Part shown: piece after piece, positions 1 through 8,805 of the stretch
Layout: each line of letters begins with the position of its first letter
How positions within the stretch are numbered: the stretch's first letter is position 1
Origin: Leptospirillum sp.
Lineage (GTDB): Bacteria > Nitrospirota > Leptospirillia > Leptospirillales > Leptospirillaceae
Assembly (NCBI GenBank): GCA_027315205.1
Contig: DAHUYM010000006.1
Span: forward strand, 92,481-156,480
DNA: 64,000 nt
Direction: 5' to 3'
Made by a program: the position numbers and the translations under genes
The notes under the pieces: model-generated
Seen by the model: the letters and a program-made list of their open reading frames with translations, nothing else
The model's database searches: none
What the model was told of the DNA's origin: nothing

Positions 1-44
1 ACCCGTTCTTCCGGAAAGGTCAGGTGGAACCGGAGACGGGTCAT
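1..44 (-). CDS. NIL-domain protein, N-terminal fragment (runs off window)
   Basis: Only the first 14 codons are inside the window. They read MTRLRFHLTFPEER, which resembles the opening strand of the NIL domain (Pfam PF09383 type, where proteins often begin with RLRLTFPEE). The ATG overlaps the TGA stop of the upstream sulfur-carrier gene by four bases (ATGA), so translation is probably coupled. NIL proteins, often fused to ferredoxin domains, accompany homocysteine-forming sulfur transfer systems, which fits the rest of this operon. The assignment rests on a very short stretch. Confidence 0.5.
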   Translation of the reverse strand, partial: MTRLRFHLTFPEER

Positions 45-322
45 CGGGATCCTCCCGCAATGGCCGGAATAATGGACATTTCGTCACCTTCCTTGAGAGT
101 GGTCCGGACACCTTCCCGGAACCGGATATCCTCTTCATTGACATAAATGTTGATGAACCTTCGGAGTTCCCCTTTCTCGTCCATGAGCCGTTCGCCGATC
201 CCGGGGAACCGGGCGGTCAGGTTATCCAGAACCTCTCGGACACTCGATCCCGCTTCGCGGACTTCGTTTTGTCCGTTTGTCAGGGACCGAAGAGGGGTGG
301 GTATGCGGATCAGAACGGACAT
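41..322 (-). CDS. MoaD/ThiS-like sulfur carrier protein with a two-residue tail after GG
   Basis: A 93-aa beta-grasp (ubiquitin-like) protein of the MoaD/ThiS family. The N-terminus reads MSVLIRIPTPLRSLTNG and the C-terminus ends IPAIAGGSR. The Gly-Gly that carries the thiocarboxylate in this family is followed by Ser-Arg, so the carrier would need trimming (as proposed for CysO/HcyS-type carriers with a JAMM/Mec-like protease) before adenylation and sulfur loading. A GGAGGAAGAG ribosome binding site precedes the ATG. The MoeB-like activating enzyme and two PLP enzymes sit directly upstream in the operon, so a role in cysteine or homocysteine synthesis is more likely than molybdopterin synthesis, but this is inferred from context. 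Confidence 0.85.
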   Translation of the reverse strand: MSVLIRIPTPLRSLTNGQNEVREAGSSVREVLDNLTARFPGIGERLMDEKGELRRFINIYVNEEDIRFREGVRTTLKEGDEMSIIPAIAGGSR

Positions 323-354
323 GAATCTCTTCCTCCTTAAACTTCAGAGCGCAT

Positions 355-1638
355 CTATGAGGGATTGACGATTTTCCGGAAGGACGTGAGCGTGGGATCG
401 ATCCCGACCGGTTCCGGCAAGAACCCGGTAAGGGCTTCCATCGTCTTCAGACCGTTCCCGGTGATATACGCCACCGTCACATCGTCAGGTCGGATCGCCT
501 TTTTCTGGGCCAGTTTCTTGAGGCACGCGACCGTCACCCCTCCCGCCGTCTCCGCGAAAATCCCTTCGGTCTCGGCCAGGAGAACCATCCCTTCAACGAT
601 CTCCGGATCTGTGGCGGCTTCCACCTGTCCCTTGGACCTGCCCACGACATCGAGCGCGTAGTATCCGTCCGCCGGGTTCCCGATCGCAAGGGATTTGGCG
701 ATGGTCTTCGGTTTGACCGGAACAAACTGGGTGCGTCCCGCCTGAAACGCCTGAAACACCGGAGAACATCCCGAGGCCTGGGCTCCGTTCACCTTCAACA
801 GGGGATTTTCCTTCACGATTCCCAGGTTGGCAAACTCCTGGAATCCCTTCCAGATTTTGGTCAAAAGGGATCCTGACGCGATCGGCACAACGACCTGGTC
901 GGGGATTTTCCATCCAAGCTGTTCCGCCGTTTCGAACGCGAGGGATTTCGATCCTTCCGCATAATAGGGCCGGATGTTGATATTCACGAACGCCCAGGGG
1001 TATTCGGCACCTATTTCACTGCACAGACGGTTCACATCGTCGTAATTGCCCCTTACGGACACGACGGTCGGTTTATACACCAGGTTGCCCAGTATTTTTC
1101 CGGCTTCCAGATCATGCGGGATGAATACGAAGCAGTTCATGCCGATGCTGGCTGCGTGGGCCGATACCGAATTGGCGAGATTTCCCGTCGAAGCGCATGC
1201 CACGGTCTTGAAACCCAGCTCCCGAGCCCGGTTGATCGCTACTGCCACGACCCGGTCCTTGAACGAAAGGGTCGGGTGGTTCACTGTATCGTTCTTGATA
1301 TACAGGTTCTTCAGTCCCAGGACCTTTCCGAGACGTTCCGCCCGGACGAGGGGCGTCATGCCGGCGTGTAACCCCGCGGTCGGTTCGCCGACGATAGGCA
1401 AAAGGGCCTTGTACCGCCAAAGGGATTTCGGCCCCCGTTCGATCGATTCACGGGACAGGCCCGCACGGATGGTTTCGTATTTGTAATCGACCTCCAGCGG
1501 ACCGAAGCAGAAATCGCAGACGTGGACGGGCAAAAGGTCGTAGATTCGGCCACATTCCCGGCATTTCAGTCCCCGAAGGTACAGGGAACCCCCTTCCGGA
1601 TCAGAGGAAGGCGGGGGTGGTACAGACGGGTTGCTCAT
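355..1638 (-). CDS. thrC: Threonine synthase (PLP-dependent)
   Basis: A 427-aa fold-type II PLP enzyme converting O-phospho-L-homoserine to threonine. A small zinc-ribbon-like N-terminus carries Cys26, Cys29, Cys41 and Cys44, as in many bacterial and archaeal threonine synthases. The PLP lysine is Lys127 in PTLSFKDR, and a glycine-rich phosphate loop (ASTGN) follows. The start overlaps the moeB-like gene by 38 bases in another frame; GGAG lies about ten bases before the ATG. It sits among sulfur-carrier genes, so an alternative role is use of O-phosphohomoserine with a protein thiocarboxylate to make homocysteine. Family membership is certain; the alternative substrate is inference. Confidence 0.93.
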   Translation of the reverse strand: MSNPSVPPPPSSDPEGGSLYLRGLKCRECGRIYDLLPVHVCDFCFGPLEVDYKYETIRAGLSRESIERGPKSLWRYKALLPIVGEPTAGLHAGMTPLVRAERLGKVLGLKNLYIKNDTVNHPTLSFKDRVVAVAINRARELGFKTVACASTGNLANSVSAHAASIGMNCFVFIPHDLEAGKILGNLVYKPTVVSVRGNYDDVNRLCSEIGAEYPWAFVNINIRPYYAEGSKSLAFETAEQLGWKIPDQVVVPIASGSLLTKIWKGFQEFANLGIVKENPLLKVNGAQASGCSPVFQAFQAGRTQFVPVKPKTIAKSLAIGNPADGYYALDVVGRSKGQVEAATDPEIVEGMVLLAETEGIFAETAGGVTVACLKKLAQKKAIRPDDVTVAYITGNGLKTMEALTGFLPEPVGIDPTLTSFRKIVNPS

Positions 1639-2413
1639 AATCGTGAAGCTCCGTAATGGTTGGATTCTCTCCGCAGACCGGGCACCGGGGATTCCTCCGG
1701 ACCCTGACGTTCCGGAAAGCGGCGGGAAGCGCGTCGTAGGTCAATAATCGATCCGTGAGGAGATCTCCCCGATTCAACAGGATTTTCAACACTTCAGTCC
1801 CCTGGATGGTTCCGATCACACCGGCGATCACTCCCAGGACTCCGGCCTCGGAACATGTGGGAACCGCACCGGCGGGAGGGGGTTCACGGAAAAGACAGCG
1901 ATAGCACGCGCTCTTTCTAGGGATCACCGTCATTACCTGGCCCACGAACCGGAGGATTCCGGCGTGGACCAGCGGGGTATCTGTCAGGATAGCGAGATCG
2001 TTGATCAGGAACTTCGCCGCAAAGTTGTCGGTTCCGTCGACGATGACATCGTATCCCTGGACCACGCCCGAAGCGTTTTCGGCCATCAGCGGATATGGGT
2101 AGGTCGTGACCCGGACATCGGGGTTCAGTTGGGTGACCTTTTCCCTCGCCGATTCGGTCTTCAGACGGCCCACATCGGACGTCCTGTGAATGATCTGGCG
2201 CTGGAGATTGGAAAGGTCGACGCGATCCATATCGACAATTCCGATATGTCCGACTCCGGCGGCCGCAAGGTAGAGCGCAACCGGGCTGCCGAGCCCTCCC
2301 GCCCCGATCACCAGGACGCTCGATCCGAGAAGTGCTTTTTGTCCGCTCCCGCCCACTTCCGGAAGCAGGATATGGCGGGAATAGCGATGTATCTGTTCTT
2401 CCGTCAATTCCAT
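1601..2413 (-). CDS. moeB: MoeB/ThiF/HesA-type sulfur-carrier adenylyltransferase
   Basis: A 270-aa E1-like enzyme that adenylates the C-terminal Gly of MoaD/ThiS-type carriers. The ATP-binding Rossmann motif GAGGLGSP is at residues 38-44 or so, followed by the DxxDxxNLxRQ-type stretch (VDLSNLQRQ). Two CxxC pairs (CYRC near residue 170 and CPVC near 245) form the structural zinc site. AAGGGAC lies seven bases before the ATG. There is no rhodanese domain. It lies between two carrier genes and a cysteine synthase, so it probably activates one or both carriers. The moeB name reflects homology only; the partner is not proven. Confidence 0.92.
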   Translation of the reverse strand: MELTEEQIHRYSRHILLPEVGGSGQKALLGSSVLVIGAGGLGSPVALYLAAAGVGHIGIVDMDRVDLSNLQRQIIHRTSDVGRLKTESAREKVTQLNPDVRVTTYPYPLMAENASGVVQGYDVIVDGTDNFAAKFLINDLAILTDTPLVHAGILRFVGQVMTVIPRKSACYRCLFREPPPAGAVPTCSEAGVLGVIAGVIGTIQGTEVLKILLNRGDLLTDRLLTYDALPAAFRNVRVRRNPRCPVCGENPTITELHDYEQPVCTTPAFL

Positions 2414-2444
2414 TTTCAGTCCCTTTCGACGCCCACAGGCCCGA

Positions 2445-3383
2445 TCATAGCGCCAGGTATTTCTCCATCGAGAAATAGCGTTCGAAACTGTCGCATACGA
2501 TCGTCACGACGTGGGAACCCTGCGGCAACGTCCGGGCCAGAGCGATCGCGCCCCAGACATTTGCTCCCGAACTGATACCCGCCATGATCCCTTCTTCCCG
2601 GCAAAGACGCCTCGTCATATCAATCGCGTGGCGGTCATCGACGGATACGATTTTATCACAGACACTCAGGTCCAAGATTTTAGGAACAAAGCCGGCACCG
2701 ATCCCCTGGATCCTGTGGGGGCCCGCACTCCCCCCGGACAGTACAGCACTCGTCGCCGGCTCGAGGGCCCAGACCGTCGCCGAAGATTTTTTCTCTTTCA
2801 GGAAACGTCCGACTCCGGTCACCGTCCCGCCCGTCCCCACTCCCGCCACGAATCCGTCGGGAGTCCGGCCGAGTTGGGCAACGATTTCCGGGCCCGTCGT
2901 CTGGTAATGGGATTCGGGGTTCGCCGGATTGTCGAACTGGCGAGGCATGAACGAACCGACGTTCTCCTTCAAAATCTCTTCGGCCCTCTTGATCGCCCCG
3001 GACATGCCTTCCTTCGCGGGCGTCAGCTCCACACCGGCCCCGAGCGCCTTGAGGTGCAGGATCCGCTCCTGGGTGACGCCTTCAGGCATCACGATGACAA
3101 CCGGATACCCTTTGAGAACGCCGATCTGGGCCAGGGCGATGCCGGTATTTCCGCTGGTCGCCTCGACGATCCGCCCCCCCGGGGCCAGGACACCGTTCCG
3201 TTCGGCCTGACTGATCATGAACCAGGCCGGCCGGTCCTTTACGGATCCCCCAAGATTACGGGATTCCAGTTTCACCCAGACCGCCCTGTCCAATCCTTCG
3301 GTCAGGATCCGGAGCGGAACCATCGGGGTCCGGCCGATCAGGTGGTCGAGCGTCTGGGTATCCCGACCCGGAGGAAGACTCAA
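2445..3383 (-). CDS. cysM: Cysteine synthase (CysK/CysM family)
   Basis: A 312-aa beta-family PLP enzyme making cysteine from O-acetylserine or O-phosphoserine with sulfide or a protein thiocarboxylate. The PLP lysine is Lys49 in GGSVKDRPA, and the substrate loop ATSGNTG and phosphate loop GTGGTVTG are present. The start is TTG, overlapping the TGA stop of thiS as TTGA, with a GGGGGAGGGGG purine tract that encodes the carrier's glycine tail acting as ribosome binding site. The tight coupling to a sulfur carrier suggests a CysO/CysM-like thiocarboxylate route, as in Mycobacterium, but no substrate can be read from the sequence. Confidence 0.9.
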   Translation of the reverse strand: MSLPPGRDTQTLDHLIGRTPMVPLRILTEGLDRAVWVKLESRNLGGSVKDRPAWFMISQAERNGVLAPGGRIVEATSGNTGIALAQIGVLKGYPVVIVMPEGVTQERILHLKALGAGVELTPAKEGMSGAIKRAEEILKENVGSFMPRQFDNPANPESHYQTTGPEIVAQLGRTPDGFVAGVGTGGTVTGVGRFLKEKKSSATVWALEPATSAVLSGGSAGPHRIQGIGAGFVPKILDLSVCDKIVSVDDRHAIDMTRRLCREEGIMAGISSGANVWGAIALARTLPQGSHVVTIVCDSFERYFSMEKYLAL

Positions 3384-3583
3384 CCCCCTCCCCCCATGAA
3401 AAACAGGATCTCCAGCTCGTCACTTTCATTTAGCGTTTCTTCGGGCCATTCTTCCTTCTCCAGTATCCGACCGTTGTGCTCTACGGACACAAGGGCGGGA
3501 TCGAAGCCCCTGGATTTGAGGAAATCCAGGACGGTCGAACCGGAGTTCGCGTTCTCTTCCTTGCCGTTTACGAGGATCTTCAT
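3380..3583 (-). CDS. thiS: ThiS-like sulfur carrier ending in Gly-Gly
   Basis: A 67-aa beta-grasp protein, close to usual ThiS length. It starts MKILVNGKEE and ends FFMGGGG, so the C-terminal diglycine needed for thiocarboxylation is already exposed. The start at 3583 is preferred over an upstream ATG at 3607 because it leaves a 5-base gap after ahcY and gives the typical ThiS N-terminus. The next gene, cysteine synthase, overlaps its stop. It may serve thiamine synthesis, but thiG is not nearby; the operon points to amino-acid sulfur transfer (inference). Confidence 0.88.
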   Translation of the reverse strand: MKILVNGKEENANSGSTVLDFLKSRGFDPALVSVEHNGRILEKEEWPEETLNESDELEILFFMGGGG

Positions 3584-3588
3584 GACCG

Positions 3589-4929
<1,341 letters not shown>

Positions 4930-6087
4930 TTAACCCTTCCGGTCGGCTTCCCTCTTGAACGTGTCGACCATATCGAGCTTTTCCCAGGTAAAGTCCTCCT
5001 CGATACGTCCGAAATGACCATAAGCCGCCGTCTTTCTATAGATCGGACGACGGAGCTTCAGGTGGTTGATGATGCCCAGAGGTGTCATGGGAACCACCTC
5101 CCGGACAATGGAGGAGATCCTTTCTTCCGAAATGGTCGCGGTGCCCTGCGTGTCGATGTGGACCGATACGGGATCCGCCACGCCGATCGCATAGGCGATC
5201 TGGACTTCGCATCTCTTCGCCAGTCCCGCACCGACAATGTTCTTTGCAATGTATCGCGCCATATAACAGGCCGATCGGTCGACCTTGGTCGGGTCTTTTC
5301 CCGAAAAGGCGCCCCCTCCGTGACGTCCCCAGCCGCCATAGGAGTCTACGATGATCTTGCGGCCCGTGAGACCCGCGTCACCCATCGGCCCACCGGTGAC
5401 AAACCGACCGGTCGGATTGATGTGGAACACCACTTTCTTCGTATCGATCAGATGTTCCGGAATCACCGGGCGGATCACTTTCTCGATAATATCGTGACGG
5501 ATTTCCTCCTGCCCGATCTCCGGCGCATGTTGGGTCGAAACGACGATCGTATCGACGGACACAGGATGATTGTCAATATATTTTAGGGTCACCTGGGATT
5601 TCCCGTCGGGGCGGAGGTAGGGAAGCACCCCCGATTTGCGGACTTCGCTCAATTGCCGGGTGAGACGGTGGGCCAGAAGGATCGGCATGGGCATGAGCTC
5701 TTCGGTTTCATCCGTGGCCATGCCGAACATCAAGCCCTGATCCCCGGCCCCTCCCCCGTCGACCCCCATTGAAATGTCCGGAGACTGGGAATGCACTGCC
5801 GTCAGCACGGAACACGTTTTGTAGTCGAAACCGAATGCCGCGTCCGTATATCCGATGTCCTTGATGATCTCCCGTGCGACATCATCGTAAGGCGTATTGT
5901 GTCTAGCCGTGATCTCACCTGCGATCACCACGATGCCCGTAGTGGTCAGTGTCTCGCAGGCGACCCGAGCCATCGGATCCTGGGCAAGAATGGCATCGAG
6001 GACGCCGTCGGAGATTTGATCGCAGATTTTATCCGGGTGTCCTTCCGTGACAGACTCGGACGTAAAGAGATAAGGGGCTCGGCCCAT
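4930..6087 (-). CDS. metK: S-adenosylmethionine synthetase
   Basis: A 385-aa enzyme making SAM from methionine and ATP. Family signatures visible: [13 protein letters not shown] at the N-terminus, GEITA, the signature [10 protein letters not shown] near residue 100, and the P-loop-like [16 protein letters not shown]. The start at 6087 (MGRAPYLF) is chosen because AGGAGG stands four bases upstream; an in-frame ATG at 6141 would fall inside the riboswitch terminator. The 5' leader carries a SAM-II-type aptamer followed by an intrinsic terminator, so feedback by SAM is expected. Confidence 0.97.
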   Translation of the reverse strand: MGRAPYLFTSESVTEGHPDKICDQISDGVLDAILAQDPMARVACETLTTTGIVVIAGEITARHNTPYDDVAREIIKDIGYTDAAFGFDYKTCSVLTAVHSQSPDISMGVDGGGAGDQGLMFGMATDETEELMPMPILLAHRLTRQLSEVRKSGVLPYLRPDGKSQVTLKYIDNHPVSVDTIVVSTQHAPEIGQEEIRHDIIEKVIRPVIPEHLIDTKKVVFHINPTGRFVTGGPMGDAGLTGRKIIVDSYGGWGRHGGGAFSGKDPTKVDRSACYMARYIAKNIVGAGLAKRCEVQIAYAIGVADPVSVHIDTQGTATISEERISSIVREVVPMTPLGIINHLKLRRPIYRKTAAYGHFGRIEEDFTWEKLDMVDTFKREADRKG

Positions 6088-6116
6088 TCTGGGTCCTCCT
6101 GGTAACAATTCTGGGC

Positions 6117-6148
6117 AAAAAAAAACCCGGTGCGCGAGCACAGGGTTT
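6117..6148 (-). terminator. Intrinsic terminator in the metK leader (expression platform)
   Basis: On the minus strand AAACCC-t-GTGC pairs with GCAC-c-GGGTTT around a TCGC loop and is followed directly by a run of at least eight T. It lies 30 bases before metK and after the SAM-II-like aptamer. A competing hairpin (TTTACT pairing with AGTAAA around 6146-6165) shares the AAA of the terminator stem, so the two structures are mutually exclusive. Confidence 0.88.
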
Positions 6149-6173
6149 ACTTATCCGGATGAGTAAATGGCCT

Positions 6174-6227
6174 GGACTTTTAGCACTTTTTTTAGGTGGT
6201 TGCAATATACCTCAAATCACTCCACCT
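6174..6227 (-). promoter_or_regulatory. SAM-II riboswitch aptamer upstream of metK
   Basis: Read on the minus strand, a 6-bp P1 stem AGGTGG / CCACCT encloses a loop carrying GTGATTTGAGG and TTGCAA, followed by an A-rich linker and GCTAAAAGTCC. The blocks TGATTT, TTGCAA and GCTAAA match the most conserved blocks of the SAM-II (metA/SAM-alpha) aptamer. The H-type pseudoknot is supported by GG in the loop pairing with the terminal CC, the reverse of the CC/GG pair in the well-studied metX aptamer. Position before metK agrees. A covariance-model search (Rfam RF00521) would be decisive. Confidence 0.85.
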
Positions 6228-6484
6228 CGTGATCATACGATATGTCGCCCATCCCTCCCAAGTCAAGCAAAAAATCGTCGTCCGATAAACAAGACTCTAG
6301 GGAAGGGGCGCACACCCTGTTCGCCCTCAGACCGACCCGGGGAAGTTCTTCCGGGGAGAGGCGTCCTTCGAGCCCACCGTTCGGCATTGGGCCGGGGGGG
6401 GACGAACCTAACGTGACAGGAGATGAATTCTCTGGGTCATTCCGCTTCGGATGTTGAAAAGAGAATAAGAACGGTAGGAGGAAT

Positions 6485-6560
6485 TGGTGGAGCTGAGGGG
6501 GATCGAACCCCTGACCTCAAGACTGCCAGTCTTGCGCGCTCCCAACTGCGCCACAGCCCC
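6485..6560 (-). tRNA. tRNA-Ala(GGC)
   Basis: A 76-nt cloverleaf on the minus strand with encoded CCA. Acceptor arm GGGGCTG pairs with CAGCTCC and contains the G3-T70 wobble pair that identifies tRNA-Ala; discriminator base is A. The anticodon loop is CTGGCAG, giving anticodon GGC. The T-arm GGGG-TTCGATC-CCCC is intact. Confidence 0.97.
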
Positions 6561-6668
6561 ATGATCGATCATGTCGAAGTTTGTATTCACCGGATCCGGT
6601 AAATTTTATCCGAAGCTCCCATCAAATGCAACGGTGTCAGGGATTTTTTTCGTTTCGGGAGAAATCAA

Positions 6669-6696
6669 TTGACAAGGCATTCCTTAAGGGTACACT
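6669..6696 (+). promoter_or_regulatory. Putative sigma-70-type promoter for the 103-aa gene
   Basis: TTGACA at 6669-6674 and TACACT at 6691-6696 are separated by 16 bases. No gene lies between here and 6961, so transcription from this promoter would give a leader of about 250 nt. Visible in the leader are small hairpins, including GACGGGG / CCCC-g-CCGTC near 6774-6794, and a hairpin over the ribosome binding site. Confidence 0.55.
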
Positions 6697-6934
6697 TCAA
6701 TTGATCTCACAAAATTCTATATCTTTCTTCTTCGAAAGGAGGATGTTCCTGCGTTTGGGAACAGACCCGGGAGACGGGGTCCGCCCCGCCGTCCTAGCGT
6801 TGGATCTCGACCTCTAGTCCCTCTTTCGAACTTTCCCTATCTCCCGTGTCACTCCTAATTTCCGGAACCGAATCCCGAGTCGGGGTGTCTATTTCAGAAT
6901 CCCGTCCCAAAGAACCAAAGGGCTCAGCCCGAAA

Positions 6935-6949
6935 CCTTAATTCTTAAGG
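6935..6949 (+). promoter_or_regulatory. Hairpin overlapping the Shine-Dalgarno sequence
   Basis: CCTTAA (6935-6940) can pair with TTAAGG (6944-6949) over a TTC loop. TTAAGG overlaps the strong ribosome binding site AAGGAGG (6946-6952) of the gene starting at 6961. A weak A/T-rich stem hiding the SD resembles simple RNA thermometers; a regulatory effect is inference. Confidence 0.45.
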
Positions 6950-6960
6950 AGGTCCATCAG

Positions 6961-7272
6961 ATGGCCATGGAAACCATGAAACGGGAAGAGATTCTCCAGA
7001 AGGCTGAAAAAAAGGGACGCATGGCGCTTGTCGATCCGGTTCCGGATCCCACCGAGGAAGGGGTCCGGGCTTGGCGGGGGAACGTTAAGGAATATTTCCG
7101 GGGCGTTTGCGACGATCTCATCGCCGATTCCCATGCACCCGAGATGAAGAACGAGATTCTGGACGCCTTGCAGAAGGGGTTCGAATCGGTCATGAAGAAA
7201 CAGCCGGAATCCGACGTACCAATCGACAGTGCCATCAAGCAGTTGAAAGAAGTCTTCATGCAGCTCCGTTAA
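6961..7272 (+). CDS. Hypothetical protein, 103 aa, strongly charged
   Basis: Not recognised. The protein is soluble, rich in Lys, Glu and Asp, and predicted mostly helical, with no signal peptide, membrane segment or Cys. The core EEGVRAWRGNVKEYFRGVCD and the tail IKQLKEVFMQLR look amphipathic. A near-perfect SD (AAGGAGG, eight bases before ATG) supports translation. It stands alone between tRNA-Ala and convergent hemN and ends at a shared bidirectional terminator. Function cannot be assigned. Confidence 0.8.
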   Translation: MAMETMKREEILQKAEKKGRMALVDPVPDPTEEGVRAWRGNVKEYFRGVCDDLIADSHAPEMKNEILDALQKGFESVMKKQPESDVPIDSAIKQLKEVFMQLR

Positions 7273-7303
7273 CGAACGGACCGCCGAAACCGTGCATCAC
7301 CGG

Positions 7304-7327
7304 AAAGGCCGGGATATCCCGGCCTTT
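7304..7327. terminator. Bidirectional intrinsic terminator
   Basis: A perfect 24-bp palindrome in which AAAGGCCGGGAT is followed by its exact reverse complement. It lies between the convergent 103-aa gene (stop 7272) and hemN (stop 7334), and its A/T ends give short U tracts in both directions. Confidence 0.8.
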
Positions 7328-7333
7328 CGTCGT

Positions 7334-8722
7334 TCAAAGGGTACGGGAAAAGAGCGGTCCACGTGGAACGGCCTTAAGGTACTGGTCGAACACCATGGCG
7401 ATATTTCTCATGAAGACCCGCCCCAAAGGCGTGAGAGTGATGACATCCGGCGTGATCTCGATCAGTCCGTCTGAAGCGAACGCTTCGAGTTCCTTCACTT
7501 CGGAAGCGAAATACCGGTCGAACTCTTCCCCATAAGGATCAAGGGCGTGACGACGATCGATTTCCAGATCGCACATGATCCGGGTAATGATCGAACGCCG
7601 GAGGATATCGTCTTTTGAAAGACGATATCCCCGATGCGTGGGAAGCCTTCCTTCCGATACCCGGGTCTGGTAATCGGCCAGGCTCTTCACATTTTGCGCG
7701 TACACATCCCCGACCATGCTGATGGCCGTTACACCCATTCCGATCAAGTCGGCCTGGGCCTTAGTGGTATACCCCTGGAAATTCCGGTAGAGGGTCTTGT
7801 TCTTCTGCGCGAGGGTCAGTTCGTCTTGGGGTTTCGCGAAATGATCCATGCCGATATAGACGTAACCCGCACCTGTCAGCCGCTCCCCGATCAGCATCAT
7901 GAGGTCGAACTTGGTTTCCGGCTTTGGAAGGTCCCCCTCACGGATCAGGACCATGTGTTTCTTGAGCCAGGGAACGTGCGCATAGTTGAAGACGGCCAGG
8001 CGGTCAGGAGAAAGCTCGACAACCTGGTCCAGGGTCTTTCCGAATCCTTCGACCGTCTGGAAGGGAAGGCCGTAGATCAGGTCGATGTTGATGCTGTGAA
8101 AACCCAATTCCCGGCATTTCTCGAACACCTTTCGGGTCATTCCGTACGTCTGGATGCGATTGACCGCCTTTTGCACGACAGGATCGAAGTCCTGGACCCC
8201 CATGCTGATCCGGTTGACTCCCAGCGACCGGATCGATTCGAGGTACTCGTCGGTGGCATGACGGGGATCGATCTCTATCGAGATCTCGCCTTTCTGGTAA
8301 TCCACGCTGAAGGCCCTGTTCACGTGATTGAAAAAGATCCGGTTCTGAACCGGGGTGAGGTTGGACGGTGTTCCACCTCCCAGATGGAGCTGGACCACGC
8401 GGCGTTCACGGGGAACAAGGGAACCCAGAAAGGCGATTTCCTGGCCGAGAATCTCGATATAGTCCGCGGATTTTGCCTTGTCCCTGCTGATGATGGTGCT
8501 GCAACCGCAGAAATAGCAGAGCTCTTCGCAGAACGGGATGTGAAAATAGAGGGAAAGGGGTTTCGCCGGGGTCGAACGGTTCGCCCGTTCGATCGCGTCC
8601 CGATAATTCTCCGCGGTGAAATCGGTCTTCCAGACCGGAGCCGTGGGATAGCTCGTATACCTTGGCCCCGGACGATCGTACTTCTTCAGCAAATCCGGTG
8701 AGATATCCTGAACTCCGAACAT
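7334..8722 (-). CDS. hemN: Oxygen-independent coproporphyrinogen III oxidase
   Basis: A 462-aa radical SAM enzyme that decarboxylates coproporphyrinogen III to protoporphyrinogen IX without oxygen. The cluster motif is Cys65, Cys69 and Cys72 plus Cys74 (CEELCYFCGC), the true HemN signature, unlike HemW-type proteins that lack the fourth cysteine. N-terminal PGPRYTSYPTAPVW is typical of HemN, as are GGGTPSNL and YGLPFQTVEGF. GAGG lies eight bases before the ATG. It follows hemE in the same direction after an 83-base gap. Confidence 0.96.
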   Translation of the reverse strand: MFGVQDISPDLLKKYDRPGPRYTSYPTAPVWKTDFTAENYRDAIERANRSTPAKPLSLYFHIPFCEELCYFCGCSTIISRDKAKSADYIEILGQEIAFLGSLVPRERRVVQLHLGGGTPSNLTPVQNRIFFNHVNRAFSVDYQKGEISIEIDPRHATDEYLESIRSLGVNRISMGVQDFDPVVQKAVNRIQTYGMTRKVFEKCRELGFHSINIDLIYGLPFQTVEGFGKTLDQVVELSPDRLAVFNYAHVPWLKKHMVLIREGDLPKPETKFDLMMLIGERLTGAGYVYIGMDHFAKPQDELTLAQKNKTLYRNFQGYTTKAQADLIGMGVTAISMVGDVYAQNVKSLADYQTRVSEGRLPTHRGYRLSKDDILRRSIITRIMCDLEIDRRHALDPYGEEFDRYFASEVKELEAFASDGLIEITPDVITLTPLGRVFMRNIAMVFDQYLKAVPRGPLFSRTL

Positions 8723-8805
8723 ATCCGCGTCCTCAAATCAAGCCGTTTACAACTGACCGGCAAATGAACTTTCGTCTCGGGGCCATTAGATGGAATCGAT
8801 TTATA

